Of a stretch of 7,357 nt of DNA, positions 1-6,848 are shown one piece after another. The stretch's first letter is position 1. Each line of letters opens with the position of its first letter. The translations under genes were made by a program, and so were the position numbers. The stretch comes from Cyclobacteriaceae bacterium (GTDB taxonomy: Bacteria; Bacteroidota; Bacteroidia; Cytophagales; Cyclobacteriaceae): NCBI GenBank assembly GCA_030589835.1, contig JAUUZS010000205.1, positions 1-7,357 of the forward strand, written 5' to 3'. Under the pieces are notes generated by a model that worked only from the letters and a program-made list of their open reading frames with translations, searched no databases and was not told where the DNA came from.

Positions 1-136
1 ATAAAGTCAGAGTTTGTTCAGAATGTTCGAGATCAAGGCTTGCGAAGTTTCTGAAAAACGGAGTTTACGTTTGTAAATGAGTTTTTTAGAAACAAGCGTA
101 ACGCAGAGATCGGACATTATGGACAGACTTGAATTA
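1..136. repeat. Imperfect long inverted repeat (candidate dispersed palindromic element)
   Basis: The two halves of this segment fold back on each other. Inner arms: GTTTCT (47-52) pairs with AGAAAC (88-93), AAAAAC (54-59) with GTTTTT (81-86), and TTTAC (64-68) with GTAAA (73-77), leaving a 4-nt loop. Outer arms: AATGTTCG (22-29) pairs with CGGACATT (111-118) with one G-T wobble. Similarity continues raggedly to both ends, where AAGTC near position 5 is mirrored by GACTT at 126-130. No open reading frame fits. The element lies beyond the phosphofructokinase terminator, so it is probably not that gene's own terminator. From memory, similar hairpin elements recur between genes in Bacteroidota genomes, but I cannot confirm a copy number here. 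The left boundary may lie outside the window. Confidence 0.6.
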
Positions 137-141
137 GGCAT

Positions 142-174
142 AAAAAAAATGCGCGACTTTAGGGACGCGCATTT
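142..174 (-). terminator. Intrinsic terminator of the phosphofructokinase gene
   Basis: Read on the minus strand, this is a perfect 9-bp stem (AAATGCGCG against CGCGCATTT, plus-strand 147-155 and 166-174) with a 10-nt loop. It runs straight into eight U residues (plus-strand A142-A149, three of them inside the stem). The stem starts 23 nt after the stop codon at 198-200. A GC-rich stem followed by a U tract, directly behind a gene on the same strand, is the textbook form. On the plus strand there is no U run after the stem, so it should act in one direction only. Confidence 0.9.
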
Positions 175-197
175 CACAATGAATATTAAGCTACAAT

Positions 198-1427
198 TTA
201 CCAGTTCAGAATTTTGTAGAAATCCAGCTCTTCAGGATTGCTGACAAATGCTTTTGCAGCCTCATAGTCTGTAGGCTCAATAAATTGCAAGTTATTTTTA
301 ATAAGGGTAGTGGCTCCGTGACCCTCAATGTTAACCAATCTAGGCGGAATCTTTCCATTCTCATCCTGAAGATCTTCAAGATACAAGGGCTTAGCTTCCC
401 CGGAAGCGCCAACATAAACCATACACCCGGAAGCACCCTGGTTGTAAAGCTCATACACGCCAATTCCCAACAGCGAACAATAGACCAAATCATAGCCGAT
501 TGGTCGCACACATCGCACTTCATAGCCAACTTCTACCGGCCTGCTTTTCACATCCAAACCAAGCTTTTTCACCTTGATTTCGATCATTTCATTGAAGATA
601 TGCGCTTTTGATACCTTGCCCAACTCGGGATGACCGTGATCGTCATAGGAGAAGCTGATCCCCGAATTCTTTATCTCCTCTTCGCTTAAGTCATGAAATA
701 CTCCTTCAGAAACAATTGCAGCTCCGTAAGGAACCCCTAGTATTTTCCTTTTCACCATAGAAGAAACAACCAGATTCACAATTTTATCGATTGTGATTTC
801 TGTTTTGTTGAACATCTCAGGAATTACCAGCATTGGAAAGTGGCACGCTCCACCAATACCCGCAGCCAGGTGCCCGGCAGATCTTCCCATGGCAGAAACT
901 ATGAACCAATTTTCACTTGTTCTTGCATCTTCATAAACGGTATTACAAATTGCCACGCCTGCTTCCTTGGCACTTTGGTAGCCAAAAGTTGGCGTATTGT
1001 CTGGCAAAGGCAAATCGTTATCAATGGTCTTTGGCACGTGAATGTTCTTCAATTCGTAGCCTTTATCCTTTATATATTTAGCAATTCTGTTTGCAGTAGA
1101 AGCTGTATCATCACCGCCAACAGTTACCAAAAGTTTGACGTTGTTGTCTTTGAAAAGATCAAGGTTGAAGTTGTTTTCAAAATCAGCCTCTTTTGGCTTG
1201 AATCTACTCATTTTCAAGGCAGATCCTCCACGGTTAAAAATATCATCGGCATATAAAAAATCAATATCAACCATTTTTGGATCCTGCGAAAACAAGCCTG
1301 AATACCCACCATGTAACCCTATTACTTTCCATCCATTTCTCAGGAATATTTTGGCAACGCTACCTACTACTGTATTCATTCCAGGTGCGGGTCCGCCACC
1401 ACAACAAATTGCTACTGCATTTTTCAT
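198..1427 (-). CDS. pfp: Diphosphate-dependent 6-phosphofructokinase (PfkA family)
   Basis: Phosphofructokinase of 409 residues that phosphorylates fructose 6-phosphate to fructose 1,6-bisphosphate in cytosolic glycolysis. Visible family motifs are the N-terminal glycine-rich phosphate loop GGGPAPG (10-16), GGDDT (104-108), the catalytic segment PKTIDND (132-138), MGRSAGH (180-186) and the sugar-phosphate site PE (203-204). ATP enzymes carry glycine at two diagnostic places (GGDGS and PGTIDND). Here they are Asp107 and Lys133, the combination known from diphosphate-using enzymes, which work reversibly. The phosphate donor is therefore inferred from two residues, while the family itself is certain. 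The ATG at 1425-1427 puts the phosphate loop at the usual distance from the N-terminus. There is no clear Shine-Dalgarno sequence. The gene appears to be a single unit, with its own terminator and a palindrome in its leader. An annotation pipeline might call it simply pfkA. Confidence 0.93.
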   Translation of the reverse strand: MKNAVAICCGGGPAPGMNTVVGSVAKIFLRNGWKVIGLHGGYSGLFSQDPKMVDIDFLYADDIFNRGGSALKMSRFKPKEADFENNFNLDLFKDNNVKLLVTVGGDDTASTANRIAKYIKDKGYELKNIHVPKTIDNDLPLPDNTPTFGYQSAKEAGVAICNTVYEDARTSENWFIVSAMGRSAGHLAAGIGGACHFPMLVIPEMFNKTEITIDKIVNLVVSSMVKRKILGVPYGAAIVSEGVFHDLSEEEIKNSGISFSYDDHGHPELGKVSKAHIFNEMIEIKVKKLGLDVKSRPVEVGYEVRCVRPIGYDLVYCSLLGIGVYELYNQGASGCMVYVGASGEAKPLYLEDLQDENGKIPPRLVNIEGHGATTLIKNNLQFIEPTDYEAAKAFVSNPEELDFYKILNW

Positions 1428-1466
1428 CTTTATAATTATTAAGGTTTAACTCTGATAAAAGCAATA

Positions 1467-1489
1467 TTGACCTGATTGAATCCGGTCAA
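1467..1489. promoter_or_regulatory. 23-bp near-perfect palindrome in the phosphofructokinase leader (candidate operator)
   Basis: Ten of eleven base pairs match about the centre at G1478: TTGACC (1467-1472) mirrors GGTCAA (1484-1489), and GATT (1474-1477) mirrors AATC (1479-1482). Only T1473/C1483 fails. It lies 38 bp upstream of the start codon and just downstream of the candidate -7 box, so it would cover the start of the transcript. It could be the site of a dimeric repressor, or form an RNA hairpin in the leader. No U tract follows it, which argues against a terminator. The binding protein is unknown. Confidence 0.6.
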
Positions 1490-1497
1490 AATCGCTG

Positions 1498-1505
1498 CAA
1501 AAATA
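1498..1505 (-). promoter_or_regulatory. Candidate -7 promoter box of the phosphofructokinase gene
   Basis: On the minus strand this reads TATTTTTG, an exact match to the Bacteroidota -7 consensus TAnnTTTG, 70 bp upstream of the start codon. No TTG is found at the expected 19-21 bp spacing. The nearest upstream TTG (1520-1522) is only 14 bp away, so the promoter is only half supported. In such AT-rich DNA an 8-bp match can occur by chance. Confidence 0.4.
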
Positions 1506-1577
1506 ATTAATTTAATCCGCAATATTAAGGTGGGGCTTTTGCTATTTGACAAAAGAATGATTTATATCAGGAAATGT

Positions 1578-3806
1578 TTATTTTAATATCAAAAACAACT
1601 CCGAAGAAGAGCGTCCGTCACTATTGTGCGACCGTAAGATATAGGCTCCATTCCGAAGATGGCCAACGTCAAGACTTGAAGTGATGAACTTTTTCACAGA
1701 AAAAGGGGCTAATATCCTTTGCCCCAGCACAGAAATCAGCTCGACAGTAAGATCCTGATTTGCATTTATTAGCAAGCCTGTTCCCGCTTTCATTGGATTT
1801 GGATAAATATTGACTTCAATGGCACCACCGTTTCCTCCGGGATCGCCTACGGCTGTATTCCTGAAAAATTGAAGGCCGCCCCGTGTGCCCCCTGCTATGA
1901 GGCTTTCCGTTCCCACATTATACAAATCAGCTGAAGCAACCCATGAATGAGCATCAAAACCCATAGCCTCTCCCTGCTTTGTAACACTATTGTTATGGCT
2001 CAGGTCAACAAACGTTGGTTCGGTTGCAATTTGCTGCTGAAAATCAAAATAAACCCTCCCTTCCCCACTATAATCTGTTGTGATCAAATCAGCCTCACCG
2101 TTCCGGTCGAGGTCGCTAATTGATGCTGTCAGATTTTTTCTTTCAAACATAAAATCGCGCTCAATCCCAAGAAACGACGCATCGAGAAGTTCAAAGGTAT
2201 TGTCACCATTATTGACGTGGTATTCCAGGGCGCCATCGGCCTTGCCCAACAACAAATCCAGCGCCCCATCCTTGTCAACATCATAAAAAGCAGGACTATC
2301 TCCATGATTCATCACATCATCACCCACCTGAATTTGCTCTTTTAGTTGTATATCAAAAGCTACGGGCTGATCGGCGGCAGCCTGATTGATAAATAACCAT
2401 GAGATCAATTCGCCGTTTTGGATTTGCAGCCCTGTATATACCAGATCCGGCGCCTGATCACCATTAAAATCAACAACATTTATTTTAGGATCAACGAGGT
2501 TAAGGGAAAACAAATCAAGATAATCCATATTTTTAATGCTGAAGGAAGGTTCGGCAGGTGTTCCCGTATTTTCCATTTCAGTAACATATCCACTAAAATA
2601 GCTACCATTCCAGTAGCCGTTGGCAGCAACCAGCAGATCGGTTTTCGCATCGGCATTCAAGTCGGTCAGGACAGGCATAGCATTTTCACCCAAATCATTC
2701 ATCCGATGCTGGAGAAAATCATTCTGCTGAAAAACAAAATTGGGAGTATTGTTTGTCCCCTGGTTTTTATAGTACCAATTTGAATGTGCAAATTCAATTT
2801 TAAATTCAATGTTCTCTTCAAAACCCGGCGACACGACCAAATCATTTATTCCATCAAAATCGAGATCTTCATAAAATGCCACAGGGTAAACATAGAAATT
2901 GGAAGGTGAGACATCATCTGGAAAATTATCGGAATATTCTACCATATAAGCGCTGTCTTTATCTCCCAAATTTTCAAAAAAGTACAGCTCCTGGCATTGC
3001 TCATGGCCCGACAACAAATCTTTATCCCCATCCCCATCAATATCGATTGCCAAAAGCGATTTTCCACCGACATGCGCAACTCTACCATTAGAAATGTCCC
3101 CACAGGATTGTCCTTTAAAAGCAAAAAGATGACAATCACATTCTTCGTACTCCCCCCAGGTTCTGGTATAAATTTCAAATTCCAAAGCATTGGAATTTCC
3201 ATAAAGCTCTTGGCTAAGGTTTTTATTGAACCTGATGTATCCGCCAATAGCAAAATTATACACCAAAATATCGATGTCGCCATCACCATCAATATCGGTA
3301 ATGGCAGGGAAATCAGCTGAATTGGCAATTAAATTGATTTTTCCCGAATAACCGGTCGTAAACAGTGGATCTGCTACTTTTTCCCACTGTGCCAACTCAC
3401 CCGCCAACGAAATGTTTTTATACACAACGATACCTCGCTCTCCATTAGAAAAAATGTCCTTTTTGCCATCCTGATTGTAATCCACAAAAAATACCCACCC
3501 CTCTGGTATTTCTGGCAGCAGGACGCGGAAGTCATTTGCGGGCATATAGCTATTTTCCTCTGCACGAAAAATTTGGAATATATTTGCACTGCGATCATAT
3601 AGCACCAACTCTTCTATTCCGTCACCATCAAAGTCTGCCTTACTATACTGACTTGAGTTTAATCCCCCACCCCAGGCCAGGTCAAAATTACCCCCTTCAA
3701 TCTCCATTGGGACATCATAGATCTGTTCAAAAACCAACTGGCCGAAACCCAAAACTGGAATGTTAATTATAAGTATTGTGAGAATCCCCCTTAAAAATCT
3801 TTGCAT
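1578..3806 (-). CDS. Secreted FG-GAP/VCBS repeat protein with type IX secretion sorting domain
   Basis: A 742-residue exported protein. Residues 1-22 form a signal peptide (basic start, hydrophobic core, ...GFG) followed by Gln23, a common first mature residue in Bacteroidota. The body holds nine calcium-loop-like FG-GAP/VCBS repeats of the DxDxDGxxDL type, at about 57, 108, 170, 254, 313, 381, 445, 508 and 564, plus a degenerate one near 626. This pattern indicates a beta-propeller. After a glycine-rich linker (653-662), residues 663-742 match a type A Por sorting domain: NIYPNP (667-672), a VLGQ segment near 693-696 and a final strand ending in LILK. The protein should cross the outer membrane by the type IX system and be anchored or released. 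The binding partner is unknown. All four cysteines (223, 225, 235, 271) cluster in one stretch. The start at 3804-3806 is fixed by the signal peptide. No terminator is obvious. Confidence 0.9.
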   Translation of the reverse strand: MQRFLRGILTILIINIPVLGFGQLVFEQIYDVPMEIEGGNFDLAWGGGLNSSQYSKADFDGDGIEELVLYDRSANIFQIFRAEENSYMPANDFRVLLPEIPEGWVFFVDYNQDGKKDIFSNGERGIVVYKNISLAGELAQWEKVADPLFTTGYSGKINLIANSADFPAITDIDGDGDIDILVYNFAIGGYIRFNKNLSQELYGNSNALEFEIYTRTWGEYEECDCHLFAFKGQSCGDISNGRVAHVGGKSLLAIDIDGDGDKDLLSGHEQCQELYFFENLGDKDSAYMVEYSDNFPDDVSPSNFYVYPVAFYEDLDFDGINDLVVSPGFEENIEFKIEFAHSNWYYKNQGTNNTPNFVFQQNDFLQHRMNDLGENAMPVLTDLNADAKTDLLVAANGYWNGSYFSGYVTEMENTGTPAEPSFSIKNMDYLDLFSLNLVDPKINVVDFNGDQAPDLVYTGLQIQNGELISWLFINQAAADQPVAFDIQLKEQIQVGDDVMNHGDSPAFYDVDKDGALDLLLGKADGALEYHVNNGDNTFELLDASFLGIERDFMFERKNLTASISDLDRNGEADLITTDYSGEGRVYFDFQQQIATEPTFVDLSHNNSVTKQGEAMGFDAHSWVASADLYNVGTESLIAGGTRGGLQFFRNTAVGDPGGNGGAIEVNIYPNPMKAGTGLLINANQDLTVELISVLGQRILAPFSVKKFITSSLDVGHLRNGAYILRSHNSDGRSSSELFLILK

Positions 3807-3812
3807 CTGTTT

Positions 3813-3879
3813 GTTAAAAATTTAACGCTACCTATATCTTTTGTTATTGAAACAATATATCTTGCCTGAATAGTTCAGG
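3813..3879. promoter_or_regulatory. Divergent spacer with three short palindromes
   Basis: The 146-bp spacer between two divergent genes must contain both promoters. Three inverted repeats stand in a row: GTTAAA/TTTAAC with a 2-bp centre (3813-3826), TTGTT/AACAA with a 5-bp centre (3841-3855), and CCTGAA/TTCAGG with a 3-bp centre (3865-3879). The last is the least likely to arise from AT-richness alone. No exact TAnnTTTG box was found on either strand here. Nothing in the sequence identifies a regulator. Confidence 0.35.
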
Positions 3880-3952
3880 AATAAAATATATGCACTTAAT
3901 AGCTCTATCCATTAAAATTAAAATGTAAACGAATTTTTTAAAATAAAGATCT

Positions 3953-5233
3953 ATGATCGGAAAAATATATCAGATTTTTTTGCAAAGTACCGGCATTTGC
4001 ACCGATACCAGAAATATTTCTGATGGCAATCTCTTTGTCGCATTGAACGGCCCGAATTTCAATGCGAACAAATTTGCATCCCAAGCCATCGAAAAAGGAG
4101 CTGTGGCAGCGGTAATTGACGATGAAGCCTACACCATTCCCGGAAAAACAATACTAGTAAAAGATGGACTACAGACGCTGCAAGAATTGGCCTTAGCTCA
4201 CCGAAAAACCCTTAATATCCCAATTATTGGCATTACCGGTTCGAATGGCAAAACTACAACCAAAGAGCTGGCTCATGCCGTATTGAGCTCCACCTTCCAT
4301 ACTTTTGCCACAACGGGCAATCTGAACAACCACATTGGTGTGCCCCTGAGCGTGCTTTCTATCACCAAAGATCATGAAATCGCTATTATAGAAATAGGCG
4401 CGAACCACATTGGAGAAATTGCGCTTTTATCATCAATTGCCCGACCTACACACGGATTGATTACCAATATAGGAAAAGCTCATACCGGGTTGTTTGGAGG
4501 TTTTGAAGGGGTGATCCGTGCAAAAAGTGAGCTTTATGATTTCCTCATTAAGAATAATGGGACGGTCTTCATCAACCAACATCAGGCAATTCTCATGAAT
4601 ATGAGCAAGCGAATTAAGAATGCTGTTTTCTACCCCAATGAAAAAAGCGATTACCCATGCAGCATCATCGGCGCTGATCCGTATGTAGAAGTAAAGACTG
4701 AACTTGGGAATGATGTAAAGACCAATTTATTGGGAATGTATAATTTCGAAAATATCGCTACGGCATTATGTCTTGGTAAATATTTTAAGGTCCCCGAAGA
4801 TAAAGCCAATCAGGCCATCGCTTCATTCACCCCCGAAAACAACCGCTCCCAAATCATTAAAAAGGGCAATAACACCATTATTCTTGATGCATACAATGCT
4901 AATCCCTCTTCAATGGAAAAAGCATTGGAAAATTTAGCCCAGATGAAGTCATCGAAAAAAGTAGCGATTATTGGTGATATGTTTGAATTAGGTGATGATA
5001 CGCTATCCGAGCACCAAAGGGTGGGAGAACTACTTCTAGAATACAATATAAATGATGCCATTTTTTGTGGCGAATCCATGAAACATGCCTATACATCATT
5101 TGGCAAAGGCGTTTATAAGAAAACCAGAGAGCTGTTAATTAATTATTTAAAAGAACATAAATATGTCCATTCGACCATCCTGATCAAAGCCTCCCGTGGA
5201 ATGGCACTGGAGAATGTGGTGGAGTTTATTTGA
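3953..5233 (+). CDS. murF: UDP-N-acetylmuramoyl-tripeptide--D-alanyl-D-alanine ligase
   Basis: MurF (426 residues) joins D-Ala-D-Ala to UDP-MurNAc-tripeptide using ATP, the last cytoplasmic step in building the peptidoglycan pentapeptide precursor. The three Mur ligase domains are visible. The N-terminal substrate domain carries DTRNISDGNLFVAL (18-31). The central ATPase has P-loop GITGSNGKTT (93-102), the TGNLNNHIGVPLS segment (121-133), the EIGANHIGEI segment (147-156) and Lys191 in AKSEL, the position of the carbamylated lysine. The C-terminal domain has NNRSQ (296-300), DAYNANPSS (312-320), GDMFELG (341-347) and KASRGM (412-417). Length is slightly below the roughly 450 residues typical of enterobacterial MurF. 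DAYNANP in place of the MurC/MurE equivalents separates it from its paralogues. No other cell-wall genes flank it, so it is not in a division/cell-wall cluster here. There is no strong Shine-Dalgarno sequence before the ATG. Confidence 0.96.
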   Translation: MIGKIYQIFLQSTGICTDTRNISDGNLFVALNGPNFNANKFASQAIEKGAVAAVIDDEAYTIPGKTILVKDGLQTLQELALAHRKTLNIPIIGITGSNGKTTTKELAHAVLSSTFHTFATTGNLNNHIGVPLSVLSITKDHEIAIIEIGANHIGEIALLSSIARPTHGLITNIGKAHTGLFGGFEGVIRAKSELYDFLIKNNGTVFINQHQAILMNMSKRIKNAVFYPNEKSDYPCSIIGADPYVEVKTELGNDVKTNLLGMYNFENIATALCLGKYFKVPEDKANQAIASFTPENNRSQIIKKGNNTIILDAYNANPSSMEKALENLAQMKSSKKVAIIGDMFELGDDTLSEHQRVGELLLEYNINDAIFCGESMKHAYTSFGKGVYKKTRELLINYLKEHKYVHSTILIKASRGMALENVVEFI

Positions 5234-5334
5234 GAGGATGGATCCATGATTGATTAGGGGCAATAAGAAATTGAATAACGCTAATTTGTTTTCCAGAATG
5301 ATGGCGTTCAATCGTAACCTAGAAACCTAAAGAA

Positions 5335-6366
5335 ATGAAAAAGAGCTTTTTAGTAGTTTTAATAATATCTGTGTGCCTTGCATGTGGAGAAAAAGAGAAT
5401 ATTATTGAATTTGATGAAAAAATCATTTTGGATACAGACATGGGATCTGATTGCGATGATGTTGGGGCTTTAGCGCTGTTAAACGAATATTCCAATCAGG
5501 GAAAAGCAGAAATACTTGGGATAATCTATAGCTCGGGTGCTGTTCCTTATGGTGTTGGGGTGATTGATGCAATAAACAAATACTATGGAAATGGCCACAT
5601 TCCCATTGGCGCAAATTATGATAAAACTTTTGGTGACCCAGTCGATAAAATGGTAGCTGAAAAACTAGCAAAGGATACGAGCGCCTTTCACAATAGATTC
5701 ATTGTAAATACAGATGTGCCCGAGCAAACCCAGCTCATCAGGAGTTTAGTGTCTAAGGAAAAAGATAACAGTGTAGTATATGTTACGGTAGGTCACACAA
5801 AAGGCTTATATGATTTTTTGACATCCGCACCGGATACAATATCTGATTTATCAGGATATCACCTTGCAAAGAAGAAAATAAAAAAATGGGTTGCTTTAGG
5901 AGCCCTGAACGCGAGCAACAAAGAAGGGCATTATACTAAAGATTGGAATTTCTTTTTCAATGGGACTGATGCTTACACCAAATACCTCGTAGATAGTTTT
6001 CCCAATCCAATATTTTTTGTTGACGGCGGAACAAATGTCATGACAGGCAAATCACTTGCCAACACCCCTAATGGAAATATAGTTAGAACGGCATATCGCG
6101 ATTGGTTATGGAATGTTGAAAAAAATACGCTCTATGACCAAAGGCCGAGTTGGGATTTGGCAACCGTATATTTTGCGGTAGAGAAATCAACGGAATACTT
6201 TGAGGTAAAGCATACCGGTTACCTCGATTTTGATGTTGAAAAGGGGTGTAAATGGATGAATACGGATACGATTACCAATCATAATTTTGTATTGCAAAAA
6301 AAAGGAATAGCAGAAGAATTTTCAGATTATCTAAACATGATGATTTCAAAACCATTAAATGAATAG
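5335..6366 (+). CDS. Exported inosine-uridine-type nucleoside hydrolase, probable lipoprotein
   Basis: A 343-residue protein of the IUNH family, which cleaves the N-glycosidic bond of ribonucleosides to give ribose and a free base. Residues 1-16 are a hydrophobic signal segment ending in Leu-Ala before Cys17, then GEKE. This is a lipobox-like site, although Cys at -3 is unusual, so the protein is probably lipid-anchored in the periplasm or at the surface. The calcium/ribose motif is DTDMGSDCDD (33-42), two residues longer than the classic DxDxxxDD. Further family segments are ALGA (187-190), DWNFF (203-207, in place of EFN) and VDGGTNV (229-235). The C-terminal catalytic segment SWDLATV (272-278) has Trp where classic enzymes have the catalytic His, while the calcium-binding Asp is kept. 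Substrate is unknown and a non-hydrolase role cannot be excluded. It lies 101 bp after murF. AAAG upstream of the ATG is only a weak ribosome site. Confidence 0.87.
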   Translation: MKKSFLVVLIISVCLACGEKENIIEFDEKIILDTDMGSDCDDVGALALLNEYSNQGKAEILGIIYSSGAVPYGVGVIDAINKYYGNGHIPIGANYDKTFGDPVDKMVAEKLAKDTSAFHNRFIVNTDVPEQTQLIRSLVSKEKDNSVVYVTVGHTKGLYDFLTSAPDTISDLSGYHLAKKKIKKWVALGALNASNKEGHYTKDWNFFFNGTDAYTKYLVDSFPNPIFFVDGGTNVMTGKSLANTPNGNIVRTAYRDWLWNVEKNTLYDQRPSWDLATVYFAVEKSTEYFEVKHTGYLDFDVEKGCKWMNTDTITNHNFVLQKKGIAEEFSDYLNMMISKPLNE

Positions 6367-6499
6367 ACATTAGTGGCAATGCATGTCTTTTATGGCGGGA
6401 TTTGCAAAGTATTCAAGCGTTCTGCCTCGTTTTAATTTGATGGGAAAGCGCTCAGGAATCAGCCACTACTCATTCATCAACCAATATATTCATGCCATA

Positions 6500-6543
6500 A
6501 TCAAGATATCAATGGAATCCTGATATAGATGAAAGGTCTTGAT
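6500..6543. repeat. Nested inverted repeat between convergent genes
   Basis: ATCAAGA (6500-6506) is mirrored exactly by TCTTGAT (6537-6543). Immediately inside, TATCA (6507-6511) mirrors TGATA (6521-6525), leaving an 11-nt bulge on one side. It lies 2 bp past the stop of the minus-strand toxin gene and about 130 bp past the nucleoside hydrolase. The position suits a terminator or a stabilising 3' hairpin, but neither strand has a U tract after it, so the role is uncertain. The rest of the 179-bp spacer 6367-6545 shows no gene. Confidence 0.35.
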
Positions 6544-6545
6544 AA

Positions 6546-6848
6546 TCATATAAAATCAGGCAAATCCCGGCTTCCATGTAGTATTCGAACGATTCGTATT
6601 TTATCTTCGAATATACGGTAAAAAATCACATGCGATGAATGCGGAAAACTTCTCAAACCAGTTTTTATCTCATTTCGCTTTCTCCCAGATTCCGGGTGTG
6701 TTGTAAGCAACTTAAAAACAGCGTCAAATTCTGATACATATGTTACCGCCTGATCAACACCAAATTTATTTTCTGTGAAAACATATATATCATCAATGTC
6801 CTGATCCGCTTTTTCGGAAAGTTCATAGAATAGTACAGATCCGGGCAT
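6546..6848 (-). CDS. parE: ParE/RelE-family toxin of a type II toxin-antitoxin pair
   Basis: A 100-residue protein with the ParE pattern throughout. It has the N-terminal YELSEKADQDIDDIY (8-22), FG and QA..YV in the second helix (29-38), HPESGRKRNEI (51-61), GLRSF (64-68), HVIFYR (73-78) and IRIVRILHGSRD (84-95), ending shortly after. Length is usual for the family. ParE proteins characteristically poison DNA gyrase, while the related RelE proteins cut mRNA. The GLR...HVIFYR...RILHGxRD layout fits ParE better, but the target is inferred. The ATG directly follows the antitoxin stop (TAAATG, no gap), which implies translational coupling. All expected segments are intact, so the gene looks functional. 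Confidence 0.9.
   Translation of the reverse strand: MPGSVLFYELSEKADQDIDDIYVFTENKFGVDQAVTYVSEFDAVFKLLTTHPESGRKRNEIKTGLRSFPHSSHVIFYRIFEDKIRIVRILHGSRDLPDFI

Noticed and set aside
285..1449. Plus-strand open frames of 104-138 codons opposite the phosphofructokinase gene
   Set aside because: They lie antisense to a gene with clear family motifs, show no recognisable domain and have cysteine- and serine-rich composition typical of shadow frames.
1536..1555. CTTTTG/CAAAAG inverted repeat as terminator of the FG-GAP gene
   Set aside because: The stem is only 6 bp and AT-rich, and no U tract follows on the minus strand, so support is too weak.
2939..3328. A 129-codon minus-strand frame inside the FG-GAP protein gene
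   Set aside because: It is another frame of the same strand as a gene whose repeats, signal peptide and sorting domain run continuously, so it is a shadow. The host gene shows no frameshift.
5238..5247. Perfect 10-bp palindrome ATGGATCCAT just after murF
   Set aside because: It is short, lacks a loop and U tract for a terminator, and has no nearby promoter support as an operator.
5282..5288. TAATTTG as -7 promoter box of the nucleoside hydrolase
   Set aside because: It is one base short of TAnnTTTG and has no TTG at 19-21 bp upstream, so I do not call it.
6365..6391. AGACAT/ATGTCT hairpin followed by TTTT as terminator of the nucleoside hydrolase
   Set aside because: The stem is 6 bp with a 12-nt loop, overlaps the stop codon and has only a short U run; it could be chance.
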